Counted from the stretch's first letter, positions 52,589 through 61,091 are shown. The stretch is DNA of 64,000 nucleotides from Nocardioides palaemonis (GCF_018275325.1 NZ_JAGVQR010000001.1:620001-684000), one strand, 5' to 3'. A program made the numbers and translations. The notes: generated from the letters alone by a model not told the origin.

Positions 52589-53635
52589 CTAGGAGGCGCT
52601 CTCGTCCTCGACTGCGGCCTCGTGGTCCTCGTGGTCCTCGTGCTCCTCGGGCGACTCGGCGTCGGTGGAGGGCCGGCGCCGGCGGTGGCGCAGCTCGACC
52701 CAGCGCCCGCGCAGGCCGCGCTGGTTGCCGCCGACCTCGGTGCCGTCGACCTCGGTGCCGGGGGTGCGCGCCGCGCGGACGGCGGCGGCCGCGACCGGCA
52801 GGATGCCCTCGCGGCGCAGCGGCTCGGGCAGCGCCTCGTCGGCGGGCAGCAGGTCGAGCGCGGCGAGGCAGGACGGCACCAGCACGGAGGCGAGCTGGCG
52901 GTAGCCGTCGGCGGACGGGTGGAACCGGTCCGGGCCGAAGAGCACCGCGGGTGCGGCGTCGAACTCGGGGCCGAGGATGTCGCCGAGGGAGACTGAGCGG
53001 CCGCCGTTCTCGACGACGGTGATGGTCTGCGCGGCGGCGAGCCGGCGCGACCACTCGCGCGCCACCTGCTTGAGCGGCGGTGGGATCGGCCGGATGGTGC
53101 CGAGGTCGGGGCAGGTGCCGACGACCACGACGACGCCGGCCTCGCGGAGACGGCGTACGCCCTCGGCGAGGTAGCGCACCGAGGCCGACGGCAGCACGGT
53201 GTGGGTGACGTCGTTGGCGCCGATCAGCAGCACGGCGAGGTCGGGGTGGGTGCCGAGCGCGGCGTCGACCTGGTCGGCGAGCGCGCTCGACTGGGCGCCC
53301 ACGACCGCGAACGAGCGCAGGTGGACGCGGCGGTCGGCCTGCGCCGCGAGGCTGCTGGCGAGGTGGGCGCCGGGGGTGTCCTCGACGCGCTCGACGCCGT
53401 AGCCGGCGGCGCTCGAGTCGCCCAGCAGCGCGATGCGGATCGCGGGGCCGGGACGGCCCCGGCCATACCAGCCGGTGGCGTCGGGCGGAGCCTCGGTGGC
53501 GTTGCCGATGACCTTGCGGGCGAACTTCGCCTCGGCCACCAGCACGCCGTAGAGCCCGGCTCCGAGCACGGACAGTCCGCCGCCGCCCAGGGCCGCGGCC
53601 GACGCCAGCTTGCGTGCTGCTCCAGTTGCCCCCAC
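52589..53635 (-). CDS. SGNH/GDSL-family hydrolase
   Basis: The product has 348 residues. The hydrolase blocks are LLGDSSAAGYG (Ser, about 71), a Gly block, LIGANDVTH (Asn, about 138) and DRFHPSADGY (Asp/His, about 231). An N-terminal hydrophobic segment (about 10-35) suggests membrane anchoring. The C-terminal tail is acidic and His-rich (EEHEDHEDHE), after a basic segment. Members act as esterases on lipids or acylated glycans. No partner is evident. GTG 53635 has a -10 hexamer 6 bases upstream, so a leaderless mRNA is likely. Confidence 0.83.
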   Translation of the reverse strand: MGATGAARKLASAAALGGGGLSVLGAGLYGVLVAEAKFARKVIGNATEAPPDATGWYGRGRPGPAIRIALLGDSSAAGYGVERVEDTPGAHLASSLAAQADRRVHLRSFAVVGAQSSALADQVDAALGTHPDLAVLLIGANDVTHTVLPSASVRYLAEGVRRLREAGVVVVVGTCPDLGTIRPIPPPLKQVAREWSRRLAAAQTITVVENGGRSVSLGDILGPEFDAAPAVLFGPDRFHPSADGYRQLASVLVPSCLAALDLLPADEALPEPLRREGILPVAAAAVRAARTPGTEVDGTEVGGNQRGLRGRWVELRHRRRRPSTDAESPEEHEDHEDHEAAVEDESAS

Positions 53636-53641
53636 GCCCCA

Positions 53642-53647
53642 AGGCTA
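53642..53647 (-). promoter_or_regulatory. -10 hexamer TAGCCT, leaderless start of the SGNH hydrolase gene
   Basis: On the minus strand TAGCCT ends 6 bases before the GTG at 53635. Confidence 0.45.
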
Positions 53648-53684
53648 CGCACCCGCCGAAGCGGGTTACGGCCCGGTAGGTGGC

Positions 53685-53690
53685 TAGATT
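53685..53690 (+). promoter_or_regulatory. -10 hexamer TAGATT, leaderless start of the cystathionine beta-synthase gene
   Basis: TAGATT ends 6 bases before the GTG at 53697. The hydrolase and synthase promoters are back to back within 61 bases. Confidence 0.5.
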
Positions 53691-53696
53691 GACCCG

Positions 53697-55091
53697 GTGC
53701 AGTACGCGAACTCCGTCATCGACCTGATCGGCAACACCCCGCTCGTCCGGCTCGGCCGGACCCTGGACCTCCCCGGGACCGACTCCGACGGTCCGCTGGT
53801 CCTCGCGAAGGTGGAGTACCTCAACCCCGGTGGGTCGGTGAAGGACCGCATCGCCACCCGGATGATCGAGGCGGCCGAGGCGTCCGGCGAGCTCCAGCCC
53901 GGCGGCATGATCGTCGAGCCGACCTCCGGCAACACCGGCGTCGGCCTGGCGATGGTGGCCCAGCAGAAGGGCTACACGTGCGTCTTCGTCTGCCCCGACA
54001 AGGTCAGCGTCGACAAGCGCAACGTGCTCAAGGCCTACGGTGCTGAGGTCGTGGTGTGCCCGACCGCGGTCGCGCCCGAGCACCCCGACTCCTACTACAA
54101 CGTCTCCGACCGCCTCGCCTCGCAGCCGGGCGCGTGGAAGCCGAACCAGTACGCGAACCCGCACAACCCGCGCTCGCACTACGAGACCACCGGGCCGGAG
54201 ATCTGGGAGCAGACCGAGGGGAGGATCACCCACTTCGTCTGCGGCATGGGCACCGGCGGCACGATCAGCGGCGTCGGCCGCTACCTGAAGGAGCAGAACC
54301 CGGACATCCAGGTGATCGGTGCCGACCCGGCCGGGTCGGTCTACTCCGGCGGGTCCGGCCGGCCCTACCTGGTCGAGGGCGTCGGCGAGGACTTCTGGCC
54401 CGACACCTACGACCGCACGGTCGCCGACCGCGTCATCGAGGTCTCCGACGCCGACTCCTTCGCCTTCACCCGTCGCCTCGCCCGCGAGGAGGCGCTGCTC
54501 GTCGGCGGGTCCTGCGGCATGGCCGCCTGGGCCGCCCGTCAGGTCGCGCAGGAGCTGGCCGCCGAGGGCCGCACCGACGCGGTGGTCGTGGTGCTGCTGC
54601 CCGACTCCGGCCGCGGCTACCTCACCAAGATCTTCAACGACGAGTGGCTCGCGCAGTACGGCTTCGCCACCGGCGCCCAGGCCGACCACCGCACCGTCGG
54701 TGAGGTGCTGCGCGGCAAGTCCGGCCGGCTGCCCGACCTGGTCCACACCCACCCCGGCGAGACCATCGCCGAGGCGGTCCACATCCTGCAGGAGTACGGC
54801 GTCAGCCAGATGCCCGTCGTGCGCGCCGAGCCGCCGATCGTGGCGGCCGAGGTCGCCGGGTCGGTCTCCGAGCGCACGCTGCTCGACGCCCTCTTCGCCG
54901 GCACGGCCAAGCTGACCGACCAGGTCGAGGACCACATGTCGAAGCCGCTGCCCACGATCGGCTCGACCGAGGCGGCCACCGACGCCGTGACGCTGCTGAC
55001 CGAGGCCGACGCCGTCCTGGTCCACGAGGACGGCAAGCCGATCGGCGTGCTGACCCGCCAGGACCTGCTCACCTTCGTGGCGGCGCCGTGA
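53697..55091 (+). CDS. cbs: Cystathionine beta-synthase
   Basis: The product has 464 residues. The PLP-dependent fold has NPGGSVKDRIATRMIE with the Schiff-base Lys (about 45), SGNTGVGLAM for cofactor binding and GTGGTISGVGRYLKE for the phosphate. Two CBS domains occupy about 340-460 (IAEAVHILQEYGVSQMPVV and TDAVTLLTEADAVLVHEDGK). This domain set separates it from plain cysteine synthase. It joins serine and homocysteine to cystathionine (transsulfuration). The C-terminal CBS domains often bind AdoMet or adenine nucleotides. It overlaps the next gene by 4 bases. Confidence 0.93.
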   Translation: MQYANSVIDLIGNTPLVRLGRTLDLPGTDSDGPLVLAKVEYLNPGGSVKDRIATRMIEAAEASGELQPGGMIVEPTSGNTGVGLAMVAQQKGYTCVFVCPDKVSVDKRNVLKAYGAEVVVCPTAVAPEHPDSYYNVSDRLASQPGAWKPNQYANPHNPRSHYETTGPEIWEQTEGRITHFVCGMGTGGTISGVGRYLKEQNPDIQVIGADPAGSVYSGGSGRPYLVEGVGEDFWPDTYDRTVADRVIEVSDADSFAFTRRLAREEALLVGGSCGMAAWAARQVAQELAAEGRTDAVVVVLLPDSGRGYLTKIFNDEWLAQYGFATGAQADHRTVGEVLRGKSGRLPDLVHTHPGETIAEAVHILQEYGVSQMPVVRAEPPIVAAEVAGSVSERTLLDALFAGTAKLTDQVEDHMSKPLPTIGSTEAATDAVTLLTEADAVLVHEDGKPIGVLTRQDLLTFVAAP

Positions 55092-55534
55092 GCGCCCGGC
55101 GCGCCGCGGGCGCCGCGGTCGTCGCGCTCGCGCTGCTCGGCGGCACGGCCGCCTGCGGTGGGGACGACGTCGACACCAGCACCGACCCGGTCGAGGTCGA
55201 GGTCGGCAAGGCCTTCTCCTGGAACGGCTACACCGTCGACGACGGCTGGACCCTGAAGGGCATCGAGCGCTCGGTCAACGGCAACGCCGTGACCACACCC
55301 AACGTCGAGGGCTCCATCACCAACACCCTCGACGAGGAGCGCGCGCCGATCTTCGAGATGGTGTTCTCGACCGACGGCTCGCCGATCGCCACCCTCAGCT
55401 GCTCGGCGGCGAAGATGGTCAAGGACCAGTCCCAGCAGTTCGAGTGCCCGGGCCTCAGCGCCACCATGCCCGAGGACTACGACGCCGTCGTCGTGCAGGA
55501 GTTCGTCCGCGAGGACGGCTCCAGCTCCAGCTGA
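55088..55534 (+). CDS. Small lipoprotein of unknown function
   Basis: The product has 148 residues. The GTG at 55088 overlaps the synthase stop. A lipobox (LLGGTAAC) predicts anchoring at Cys about 23, followed by a Gly/Asp linker. The mature domain looks beta-rich (GKAFSWNGYTVDDGWTLKG, VEGSITNTLDEERAPIFEM), resembling small FxLD/DUF4352-like immunoglobulin folds. Two Cys (LSCSAA, FECPG) could form a disulfide. No family is confidently recognised. Confidence 0.65.
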   Translation: MSARRAAGAAVVALALLGGTAACGGDDVDTSTDPVEVEVGKAFSWNGYTVDDGWTLKGIERSVNGNAVTTPNVEGSITNTLDEERAPIFEMVFSTDGSPIATLSCSAAKMVKDQSQQFECPGLSATMPEDYDAVVVQEFVREDGSSSS

Positions 55535-55536
55535 TC

Positions 55537-56316
55537 GTGTCCGACCTGTCGCTCGAGGTCGTCGGCTTCCTGGTGCTCGCCGCCCTGGTGGCGGGCTTCG
55601 TCGACGCGGTCGTCGGCGGCGGGGGCCTCGTCCAGCTGCCCGCGCTGCTGATCGGGCTGCCGGGCGCCTCGGTGGTGCAGGTCGCCGCCACCAACAAGCT
55701 CGCGTCGTTCTGCGGCACCTCCATCAGCGCCGCGACGTACGTCCGACGGATCCGCCCCGACCCGCGGACCTTCCTGCCCCTGATGCTGGCGGCCTTCGCC
55801 GGCTCGGCGGGCGGCGCCTTGGTCGCCTCGCTGCTCCCGCGCAGCGCGTTCGACCCGATCATCCTCGCGGTGCTCGTGCTGGTCGGCGCGTACGTCTGGT
55901 TCAAGCCCGGCGTCGGCGAGCTGACCCGGCTGCGGTTCCAGGGCGGGCAGCACCTCACCGCCGTGGTGCTCACCGGCGTCACGATCGGGTTCTACGACGG
56001 GGCGATCGGCCCCGGCACCGGGTCGTTCCTCGTCTTCGCGCTGGTGGGCCTGCTCGGCTACAACTTCCTCGAGGCCTCGGCCAAGGCCAAGCTGGCCAAC
56101 TGGGCCACCAACCTCGCCGCGCTGGTCGTCTTCGTGCCGCAGGGCGCGGTGCTCTGGCAGCTCGCGCTGCCGATGGCCGCGGCCAACATCGCGGGCGGCT
56201 ACCTCGGCGCCCGGGTCGCGATGGCGCGCGGTGCGCGGTTCGTCCGCGCGTTCTTCCTCGTGGTCGTCTCCGGGTTCGTCGTGCGACTCGGTGGCGGACT
56301 CCTCGGCTGGTGGTGA
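55537..56316 (+). CDS. TauE/SafE (TSUP) family membrane exporter
   Basis: The product has 259 residues with about eight helices and the family signature near the start: GFVDAVVGGGGLVQLPALL (about 19-37). A second half-repeat contains GFYDGAIGPGTGSFLVFAL. TSUP proteins export sulfite, sulfoacetate or other organosulfur anions. Its location downstream of cystathionine beta-synthase fits sulfur traffic, but the substrate cannot be stated. GTG 55537 lies 2 bases after the lipoprotein stop. Confidence 0.85.
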   Translation: MSDLSLEVVGFLVLAALVAGFVDAVVGGGGLVQLPALLIGLPGASVVQVAATNKLASFCGTSISAATYVRRIRPDPRTFLPLMLAAFAGSAGGALVASLLPRSAFDPIILAVLVLVGAYVWFKPGVGELTRLRFQGGQHLTAVVLTGVTIGFYDGAIGPGTGSFLVFALVGLLGYNFLEASAKAKLANWATNLAALVVFVPQGAVLWQLALPMAAANIAGGYLGARVAMARGARFVRAFFLVVVSGFVVRLGGGLLGWW

Positions 56317-56339
56317 CAGGTCCGGCGTGCCACGACCGG

Positions 56340-56345
56340 TAGCCT
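56340..56345 (+). promoter_or_regulatory. -10 hexamer TAGCCT, leaderless start of the YihY gene
   Basis: TAGCCT ends 7 bases before the GTG at 56353. Confidence 0.45.
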
Positions 56346-56352
56346 CCACCTC

Positions 56353-57369
56353 GTGGGTGCGGTGGCGGCAGTCGACGGGTTCCAGCGGCGGCATCCCGTG
56401 CTGGGCTTCCCGATCGCAGTGATCTACAAGTACTTCGACGACCAGGGCCCCTACCTCGCCTCGGCGATGACCTACTACGCCTTCATCGCGATCTTCCCGC
56501 TGATGCTCCTCGGCACCTCGATCCTGGGCCTGATCCTGCGCGGCGAGCCGCACTGGCAGGAGCAGATCCTCAACTCCGCGCTGGCGCAGTTCCCGATCAT
56601 CGGCGACGAGCTCGGGCGGCCGCAGGGCCTGCAGGGGTCGGTCAGCGGTGTCGTCATCGGTGCGCTCGCCGCGCTCTACGGCGCGATGGGGCTCGGGCAG
56701 GCCCTCCAGAACACCCAGCACGTCGCCTGGTCGGTGCCGCGCAACAGCCGCCCCAACCCGTTCTACGCACGCGTGAAGACGCTCATCCTGCTGCTCACCG
56801 CCGGCCTCTCGCTGCTGGCCGTCACGGTGGTGTCGACGGTCGCGAGCACCACGGACGTCTTCACCGACGTGATCGGCGGCGGGCTCAAGCAGCTGCTGCC
56901 GGTGCTCACCATCCTCGTGGTCGGCACCGGCCTGACCTACCTCTTCCGCTTCGCCGCCACCGGCCAGCACTCGTTCTGGCGCGCAGCGCCGGGCGGCTTC
57001 ACGCTCGCCGTGCTGTGGCAGCTGCTCCAGCTCGGCGGCGCCGCCTACGTCGACCGCACGCTGGTCAACACCTCCTCGATGACAAAGACCTTCGGCCTGG
57101 TCCTCGGCCTGATCGGCTTCCTGTGGATCGGCTCGGTGATGGCGGTGCTCGCCACCGAGGTCAACGTGGTGCTCGCCCGCCGGCTCTGGCCGCGCGCCCT
57201 GCTGACGCCGTTCACCGACAACGTCCGCCTCACCGAGGCCGACAAGCGCGCCTACGTCTCCTACGCCCGCATGCAGCGCCACAAGGGGTTCGAGAAGGTG
57301 GTGGTGCGCTGGGAGCCGGGCCCGGCCGAGAAGCCCCCCGAGCCGGACAGCTCCGGCACCCGCACGTGA
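56353..57369 (+). CDS. YihY/BrkB family membrane protein
   Basis: The product has 338 residues. Six membrane helices are visible (about 40-65, 100-120, 145-165, 180-205, 220-245, 250-275), with TYYAFIAIFPLMLLGTSIL and WRAAPGGFTLAVLWQLLQ as family blocks. YihY proteins were once called ribonuclease BN, but that is not supported for the family. Their function is unresolved, probably transport or envelope related. The C-terminal tail is cytoplasmic and basic. It overlaps the IMPACT gene by 4 bases. Confidence 0.85.
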   Translation: MGAVAAVDGFQRRHPVLGFPIAVIYKYFDDQGPYLASAMTYYAFIAIFPLMLLGTSILGLILRGEPHWQEQILNSALAQFPIIGDELGRPQGLQGSVSGVVIGALAALYGAMGLGQALQNTQHVAWSVPRNSRPNPFYARVKTLILLLTAGLSLLAVTVVSTVASTTDVFTDVIGGGLKQLLPVLTILVVGTGLTYLFRFAATGQHSFWRAAPGGFTLAVLWQLLQLGGAAYVDRTLVNTSSMTKTFGLVLGLIGFLWIGSVMAVLATEVNVVLARRLWPRALLTPFTDNVRLTEADKRAYVSYARMQRHKGFEKVVVRWEPGPAEKPPEPDSSGTRT

Positions 57370-58016
57370 CGTCGTACGTCACGGTGGCGCGGGCAGCGAC
57401 CGGGCTGGTCGAGGACCGCGGCTCGCGGTTCTGGTGCCACGTGGCCCGGGTGTCGGACGAGGACGCCGCCCGCGAGCTGGTCGCCGGACTGCGGCGCGAG
57501 CACCACGACGCCCGGCACCACTGCTCGGCGTTCGTGCTCGGCCCGCGCGGCGAGGTCGAGCGGTCCTCCGACGACGGCGAGCCCGCCGGCACCGCAGGCG
57601 CGCCGATGCTGGACGTGCTGCGCGGCGCCGGGCTCAGCGACGTGGCGGCGGTGGTGAGCAGGTGGTTCGGCGGCACGCTGCTGGGCGCCGGCGGGCTGGT
57701 GCGGGCCTACGGCGACGCGGTGCGCGCGGCGCTCGCGGACGCGGGGACCCTGCGCCGCTCCCTGCTCACCGAGCTCGCGGTCGACCTCGACCACGCCGAC
57801 GCCGGCCGGGTGGAGGGCGAGCTGCGTGCGCGCGGGGAGACCGTGCTCGACGTGGCGTACGGCGACCGGGTGCGGGTGGTGCTGGGCGCGGCCGCGGGTG
57901 ACGTGGACCGGCTGCGCGAGGTCGTGGCAGCCGCGACGGGCGGGGCCGTGGTCCCGTCGCCGGTCGGGGAGCGCTGGGTCGACGGCCCCGGTCAGTCGAC
58001 CTCGCCGTCGACGTAG
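57366..58016 (+). CDS. IMPACT/YigZ family protein
   Basis: The product has 216 residues from GTG 57366. The Uncharacterised UPF0029/IMPACT N-terminal domain contains RFWCHVARV, DDGEPAGTAGAPMLDVL (about 70-86) and VSRWFGGTLLGAGGLVRAYG (about 98-117), the family hallmarks. The C-terminal half is a ferredoxin-like DUF1949-type domain. Eukaryotic IMPACT inhibits Gcn2. Bacterial YigZ is of unclear role, probably linked to translation or stress. Its end overlaps the convergent YchJ-like gene by 25 bases. Confidence 0.88.
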   Translation: MTSYVTVARAATGLVEDRGSRFWCHVARVSDEDAARELVAGLRREHHDARHHCSAFVLGPRGEVERSSDDGEPAGTAGAPMLDVLRGAGLSDVAAVVSRWFGGTLLGAGGLVRAYGDAVRAALADAGTLRRSLLTELAVDLDHADAGRVEGELRARGETVLDVAYGDRVRVVLGAAAGDVDRLREVVAAATGGAVVPSPVGERWVDGPGQSTSPST

Positions 58017-58342
58017 ACCCACCGCCCGGCGCGCCGCTCGAAGCGGCTCACCTCGTGCAGGGACCCGCCGTCCCACGACGCGACGAACTCGACCGTGTCA
58101 CCGCTCGCCGCGAGCACCTCGAGCCCGGTCCAGCGGGTGCGCGGGTCGGGCGTCACGTCGTCGGGCCGGGTGCGCGGGTGCCAGGTCCGGAAGAGGTGGT
58201 CGGCGTCGCCGCGGACGAACGCGGTGTAGCGCGAGCGCATCAGCCGCTCCGGTGACGCGGCCTGCTCGCGGTTGGCCAGCAGCGGCCCGCAGCAGTCGTC
58301 GTAGGCCGGGCCGCGGCCGCAGGGGCAGGGGGTCGACGTCAC
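57992..58342 (-). CDS. YchJ / UPF0225 family SEC-C protein
   Basis: The product has 116 residues from GTG 58342. It starts with a zinc-binding CPCGRGPAYDDCCGPLL (about 5-21) typical of SEC-C motifs and continues with the YchJ domain (SPERLMRSRYTAFVRGDADH, DTVEFVASW). The function is unknown for the family. The 3' end overlaps the IMPACT gene on the other strand by 25 bases. A TACCCT -10 lies 6 bases before the start. Confidence 0.85.
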   Translation of the reverse strand: MTSTPCPCGRGPAYDDCCGPLLANREQAASPERLMRSRYTAFVRGDADHLFRTWHPRTRPDDVTPDPRTRWTGLEVLAASGDTVEFVASWDGGSLHEVSRFERRAGRWVYVDGEVD

Positions 58343-58348
58343 GGCCCG

Positions 58349-58354
58349 AGGGTA
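58349..58354 (-). promoter_or_regulatory. -10 hexamer TACCCT, leaderless start of the YchJ-like gene
   Basis: On the minus strand TACCCT ends 6 bases before the GTG at 58342. Confidence 0.45.
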
Positions 58355-58375
58355 GCCACGAGCCGGCCGGGAACA

Positions 58376-58436
58376 ACCCGGTGGCATCCGTCGTTCAAGG
58401 GTGTAATCATGTAATAACTGCAAGAAGGAGAGGGAC
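58376..58436 (+). promoter_or_regulatory. AT-rich promoter with GTAAT repeats
   Basis: GTGTAATCATGTAATAACTG (58401-58420) holds two GTAAT copies separated by CAT and a TAATAA-like -10, then AAGGAGAGG before the ATG at 58437. It is unusually AT-rich for this window and may be an autoregulatory site. Confidence 0.45.
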
Positions 58437-59033
58437 ATGATGACCGAGAACGACGACGAGGGCCGCAGCCGACGCGGCCGTGGCCGCGGCGAGCGCGGCG
58501 AACGACGGGGTCGCCGCGGCGGCTGGCAGGTCGCCGACCTGCCGCCCGCCGACGACGCCGCGGACTGGTTCCGCGGACGGCTGCCGGACGGGTGGTTCAG
58601 CGAGGTGGACGTGCGCGCCGACCGCGAGGAGATCACCGTGCTCGGCACGCTGGCCGAGGAGCACGCCGCCGGTGCCGACGGCGCCGAGGCGGAGGGCCGG
58701 ATCAGCCGGTTCCGCGCCGACACCAAGGCCGAGCGGATCGAGATCGCGCTGGAGGCGCAGGCGCGCTACGAGCGCAAGGTCTCGTGGGGCGTGCGTCTCG
58801 GCGACACCGAGGCGCTCTTCACCCACGTGGCCGCACCCGTGATGACGCGGCTGCGCCAGCCCGAGCGGCAGGTGCTCGACACCCTGGTCGACGCGGGGGT
58901 CGCGCGCTCGCGCTCCGACGCGCTGGCCTGGTCGGTCCGCCTGGTGGGCCAGCACGCCGAGGAGTGGCTCGGCCAGCTGCGCGACGCGATGTCGGAGGTC
59001 GACAAGCTGCGCGGCGAGGGCCCGTCGCTCTGA
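58437..59033 (+). CDS. Hypothetical protein with a ribbon-helix-helix-like C-terminus
   Basis: The product has 198 residues. The N-terminus is highly charged and Arg/Gly-rich (about 1-30), followed by a beta-rich middle (WFSEVDVRADREEITVLGTL). It ends with a helical segment (RQPERQVLDTLVDAGVARSR then SDALAWSVRLVGQHAEEWL) that looks like an Arc/CopG-type DNA-binding unit: the phrase 'RSRSDALAWSVR' parallels the R-S-x-A-L-R pattern of antitoxin ribbon-helix-helix proteins. I do not recognise a named family. No toxin partner is next to it. Confidence 0.6.
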   Translation: MMTENDDEGRSRRGRGRGERGERRGRRGGWQVADLPPADDAADWFRGRLPDGWFSEVDVRADREEITVLGTLAEEHAAGADGAEAEGRISRFRADTKAERIEIALEAQARYERKVSWGVRLGDTEALFTHVAAPVMTRLRQPERQVLDTLVDAGVARSRSDALAWSVRLVGQHAEEWLGQLRDAMSEVDKLRGEGPSL

Positions 59034-59070
59034 CGGCCTAATCCGCTGTCGGGCCCGCACCGGGGCGCAC

Positions 59071-59076
59071 TACGGT
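59071..59076 (+). promoter_or_regulatory. -10 hexamer TACGGT, leaderless start of the DinB gene
   Basis: TACGGT ends 7 bases before the ATG at 59084. Confidence 0.5.
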
Positions 59077-59083
59077 GCGGGCC

Positions 59084-59620
59084 ATGACGATCGAGCGATC
59101 CGAGCCGCCCTACAGCACCGACGAGGTCGGGATGCTGCGCGCGTTCCTCGACCACTACCGCGCGACCATCCGGCTCCAGGCCGCGGGACTCACCGACGCC
59201 GAGCTCGACCAGCCGCTCGCGCCCAGCGACCTCACGCTCGGCGGGATGCTCAAGCACCTCGCGTTCGTCGAGGACTACTGGTTCTCCTACCACCTCGCCG
59301 CCCACGAGCCGGCGCCACCGTGGGACACCGCGCCGTGGGACGACGACCCCGACTGGGACTGGCACAGCGCGGCGGGTGCGACGCACGCCGAGCTCGATGC
59401 GCTGCTCGCGGCTGCGATCGAGCGCTCGGACCGCTTCCTCGACGACGCCCTGGCGGCCGACCCCGAGCTCGACCGCCCCGTCGCACGCCCGCGATCGCCC
59501 GAGAAGGGCGAGACCGCCACCGTGCGGTGGGTGCTGGTGCACATGGTGGAGGAGTACTGCCGCCACGCCGGCCACGCCGACCTGATCCGCCAGTCGATCG
59601 ACGGGGCGACCGACGTGTGA
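59084..59620 (+). CDS. DinB-like (DUF664) protein
   Basis: The product has 178 residues from ATG 59084. The four-helix DinB fold carries the putative metal His residues: MLKHLAFVEDYWF (about 52), and VRWVLVHMVEEYCRHAGHADL (about 148-168), matching the H-x-x-x-E/H-x-x-x-H pattern. Family members include thiol-dependent transferases, such as mycothiol- or bacillithiol-dependent enzymes. In mycothiol-producing actinobacteria a mycothiol S-transferase or maleylpyruvate isomerase role is possible. The substrate is unknown. Confidence 0.85.
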   Translation: MTIERSEPPYSTDEVGMLRAFLDHYRATIRLQAAGLTDAELDQPLAPSDLTLGGMLKHLAFVEDYWFSYHLAAHEPAPPWDTAPWDDDPDWDWHSAAGATHAELDALLAAAIERSDRFLDDALAADPELDRPVARPRSPEKGETATVRWVLVHMVEEYCRHAGHADLIRQSIDGATDV

Positions 59621-59670
59621 CGATCCGCGTCGACCTCGGTCGAGGGGGAGCGCTGCGGGCGTTCGTCTGG

Positions 59671-59676
59671 TGGAAT
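59671..59676 (+). promoter_or_regulatory. -10-like TGGAAT before the DosR-like gene
   Basis: TGGAAT ends 7 bases before the ATG at 59684, the same spacing as other leaderless starts here. The hexamer itself is a weak match. Confidence 0.35.
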
Positions 59677-59683
59677 GGGCCGC

Positions 59684-60337
59684 ATGGCTGACACCATCCG
59701 CGTCTACCTCCTCGACGACCACGACGTCGTGCGGCAGGGGCTGAGGTTCCTGCTCGAGCAGCAGGACGACATCGAGGTGGTCGGCGAGTCCGCGACCGCG
59801 ACCGAGGCGGCCGCCCGCATCCCGGCCCTGCGACCCGACGTCGCCGTCCTCGACGCGCGCCTGCCGGACGGCTCCGGGATCGAGGTGTGCCGCAGCGTGC
59901 GCACCGTCGACCCGTCGATCAACGCGCTCATCCTCACCTCCTACGACGACGACGAGGCGCTGTTCGCCGCGATCATGGCCGGCGCCGCGGGCTACGTGCT
60001 CAAGGAGATCCGCAGCTCCGACCTGGTCGCAGCGGTGCGCCACGTCGCGGCCGGCAAGTCGCTCATCGACCCCGCCATGACCGCGACGGTCCTGGAGCGG
60101 ATCCGCAACGGGCCGGAGACCCCGGACGAGCTCGCCTCCCTCACCGACCAGGAGCGGGTGCTGCTCGGCCACATCGCCGAGGGCCTCACCAACCGCCAGA
60201 TCGCCGAGCAGATGTTCCTCGCCGAGAAGACGGTCAAGAACTACGTCTCCAGCATCCTCTCCAAGCTCGGCCTCGAGCGCCGTACGCAGGCGGCCGTGCT
60301 GGCCTCCAAGCTCCTCGGCGACGGCCCCCAGCGCTGA
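59684..60337 (+). CDS. DosR/DevR-like response regulator
   Basis: The product has 217 residues. The sequence follows mycobacterial DosR closely along its length: YLLDDHDVVRQGLRFLL, phospho-Asp in VAVLDARLPDG (about 54), LILTSYDDDEAL, GYVLKEI, then SLTDQERVLLGHIAEGLTNR and MFLAEKTVKNYVSSILSKLG in the helix-turn-helix. DosR controls hypoxia, nitric oxide and dormancy genes. The DosS-like kinase on the opposite strand (61167) is the probable partner. Candidate DosR-type boxes lie near 60353 and 63293. Confidence 0.88.
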   Translation: MADTIRVYLLDDHDVVRQGLRFLLEQQDDIEVVGESATATEAAARIPALRPDVAVLDARLPDGSGIEVCRSVRTVDPSINALILTSYDDDEALFAAIMAGAAGYVLKEIRSSDLVAAVRHVAAGKSLIDPAMTATVLERIRNGPETPDELASLTDQERVLLGHIAEGLTNRQIAEQMFLAEKTVKNYVSSILSKLGLERRTQAAVLASKLLGDGPQR

Positions 60338-60352
60338 GGGCAGGTCCCGGAC

Positions 60353-60366
60353 GGGACCTTCGCCCC
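60353..60366 (+). promoter_or_regulatory. Candidate DosR box GGGACCTTCGCCCC
   Basis: It resembles the mycobacterial DosR motif (GGGAC-N-CCC core) and lies 96 bases before the DoxX-like gene. It overlaps an AGGTCCCG/CGGGACCT inverted repeat (60342-60359) that could also be the terminator of the regulator gene. Confidence 0.45.
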
Positions 60367-60461
60367 CCTCCTCCCGTGACCGCAGGCCCTGACCGCGGCC
60401 GCGTGGGCACGCGACTCTGGTGGTGACCCGGAGAAGCACACCATCGAAGGAGGGGATGACG

Positions 60462-61091
60462 ATGAGCGTCATCCATCGCCACCGCCACGAGGCCGAGACC
60501 CGGACCCCGCCCGTGGTGGCACAGGCCGGAGCACCGGCCGCCGAGAGCCACGACCACGACCACGACCGCGGACCCTGGTTCGACCGGGCCCTGGCCACGC
60601 TGCGGATCGCCTACGGAGTCACCTTCCTGTGGGCCTTCCTCGACAAGACCTTCGCGCTCGGCTTCCACACCGGCTACGACCAGAACGGCGTGCTGGACCG
60701 GTTCGGCCCCGCTGCGTGGATCAACGGCGGCAGCCCGACCGAGGGATTCCTCTCCTTCGCCGTCCCCGCCGACAACCCGTTCCACGGCTTCTACACCGGC
60801 CTCGCCGGTCACGCGTGGGTCGACTGGCTGTTCATGGCCGGCCTGCTCGGCATCGGCGTGACGCTGCTGCTGGGAGTGGGCGTGCGGGTCGGAGCCGCGG
60901 CGGGCGCGCTGATGTACGCCTTCATGTACGCCGCGTCGCTCCCGCTCGAGAACAACCCCGTCGTCGACGACCACCTCGTCGGCATCATCGTGATGGCGGT
61001 CCTCGCCCTCGGCGCGGCCGGCACCACCTGGGGGCTGGGTCACTGGTGGAGCAGGCAGGAAGTGGTGAAGCAACACCCCGCCCTGCGCTGA
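60462..61091 (+). CDS. DoxX-like membrane protein
   Basis: The product has 209 residues. ATG 60462 is 6 bases after GGAGGGG. The ATG at 60456 touches it. A His-rich, cytoplasmic N-terminus (VIHRHRHEAE, HDHDHDRG) precedes four or five membrane helices, including FDRALATLRIAYGVTFLWAF and VDWLFMAGLLGIGVTLLLGV. This is the DoxX/DoxD layout, related to terminal quinol or thiosulfate-quinone oxidoreductase subunits. In mycobacteria DoxX works with SseA/SodA in redox defence. The His tail may bind metal. Its position inside a DosR-like region suggests hypoxic induction. Confidence 0.72.
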   Translation: MSVIHRHRHEAETRTPPVVAQAGAPAAESHDHDHDRGPWFDRALATLRIAYGVTFLWAFLDKTFALGFHTGYDQNGVLDRFGPAAWINGGSPTEGFLSFAVPADNPFHGFYTGLAGHAWVDWLFMAGLLGIGVTLLLGVGVRVGAAAGALMYAFMYAASLPLENNPVVDDHLVGIIVMAVLALGAAGTTWGLGHWWSRQEVVKQHPALR

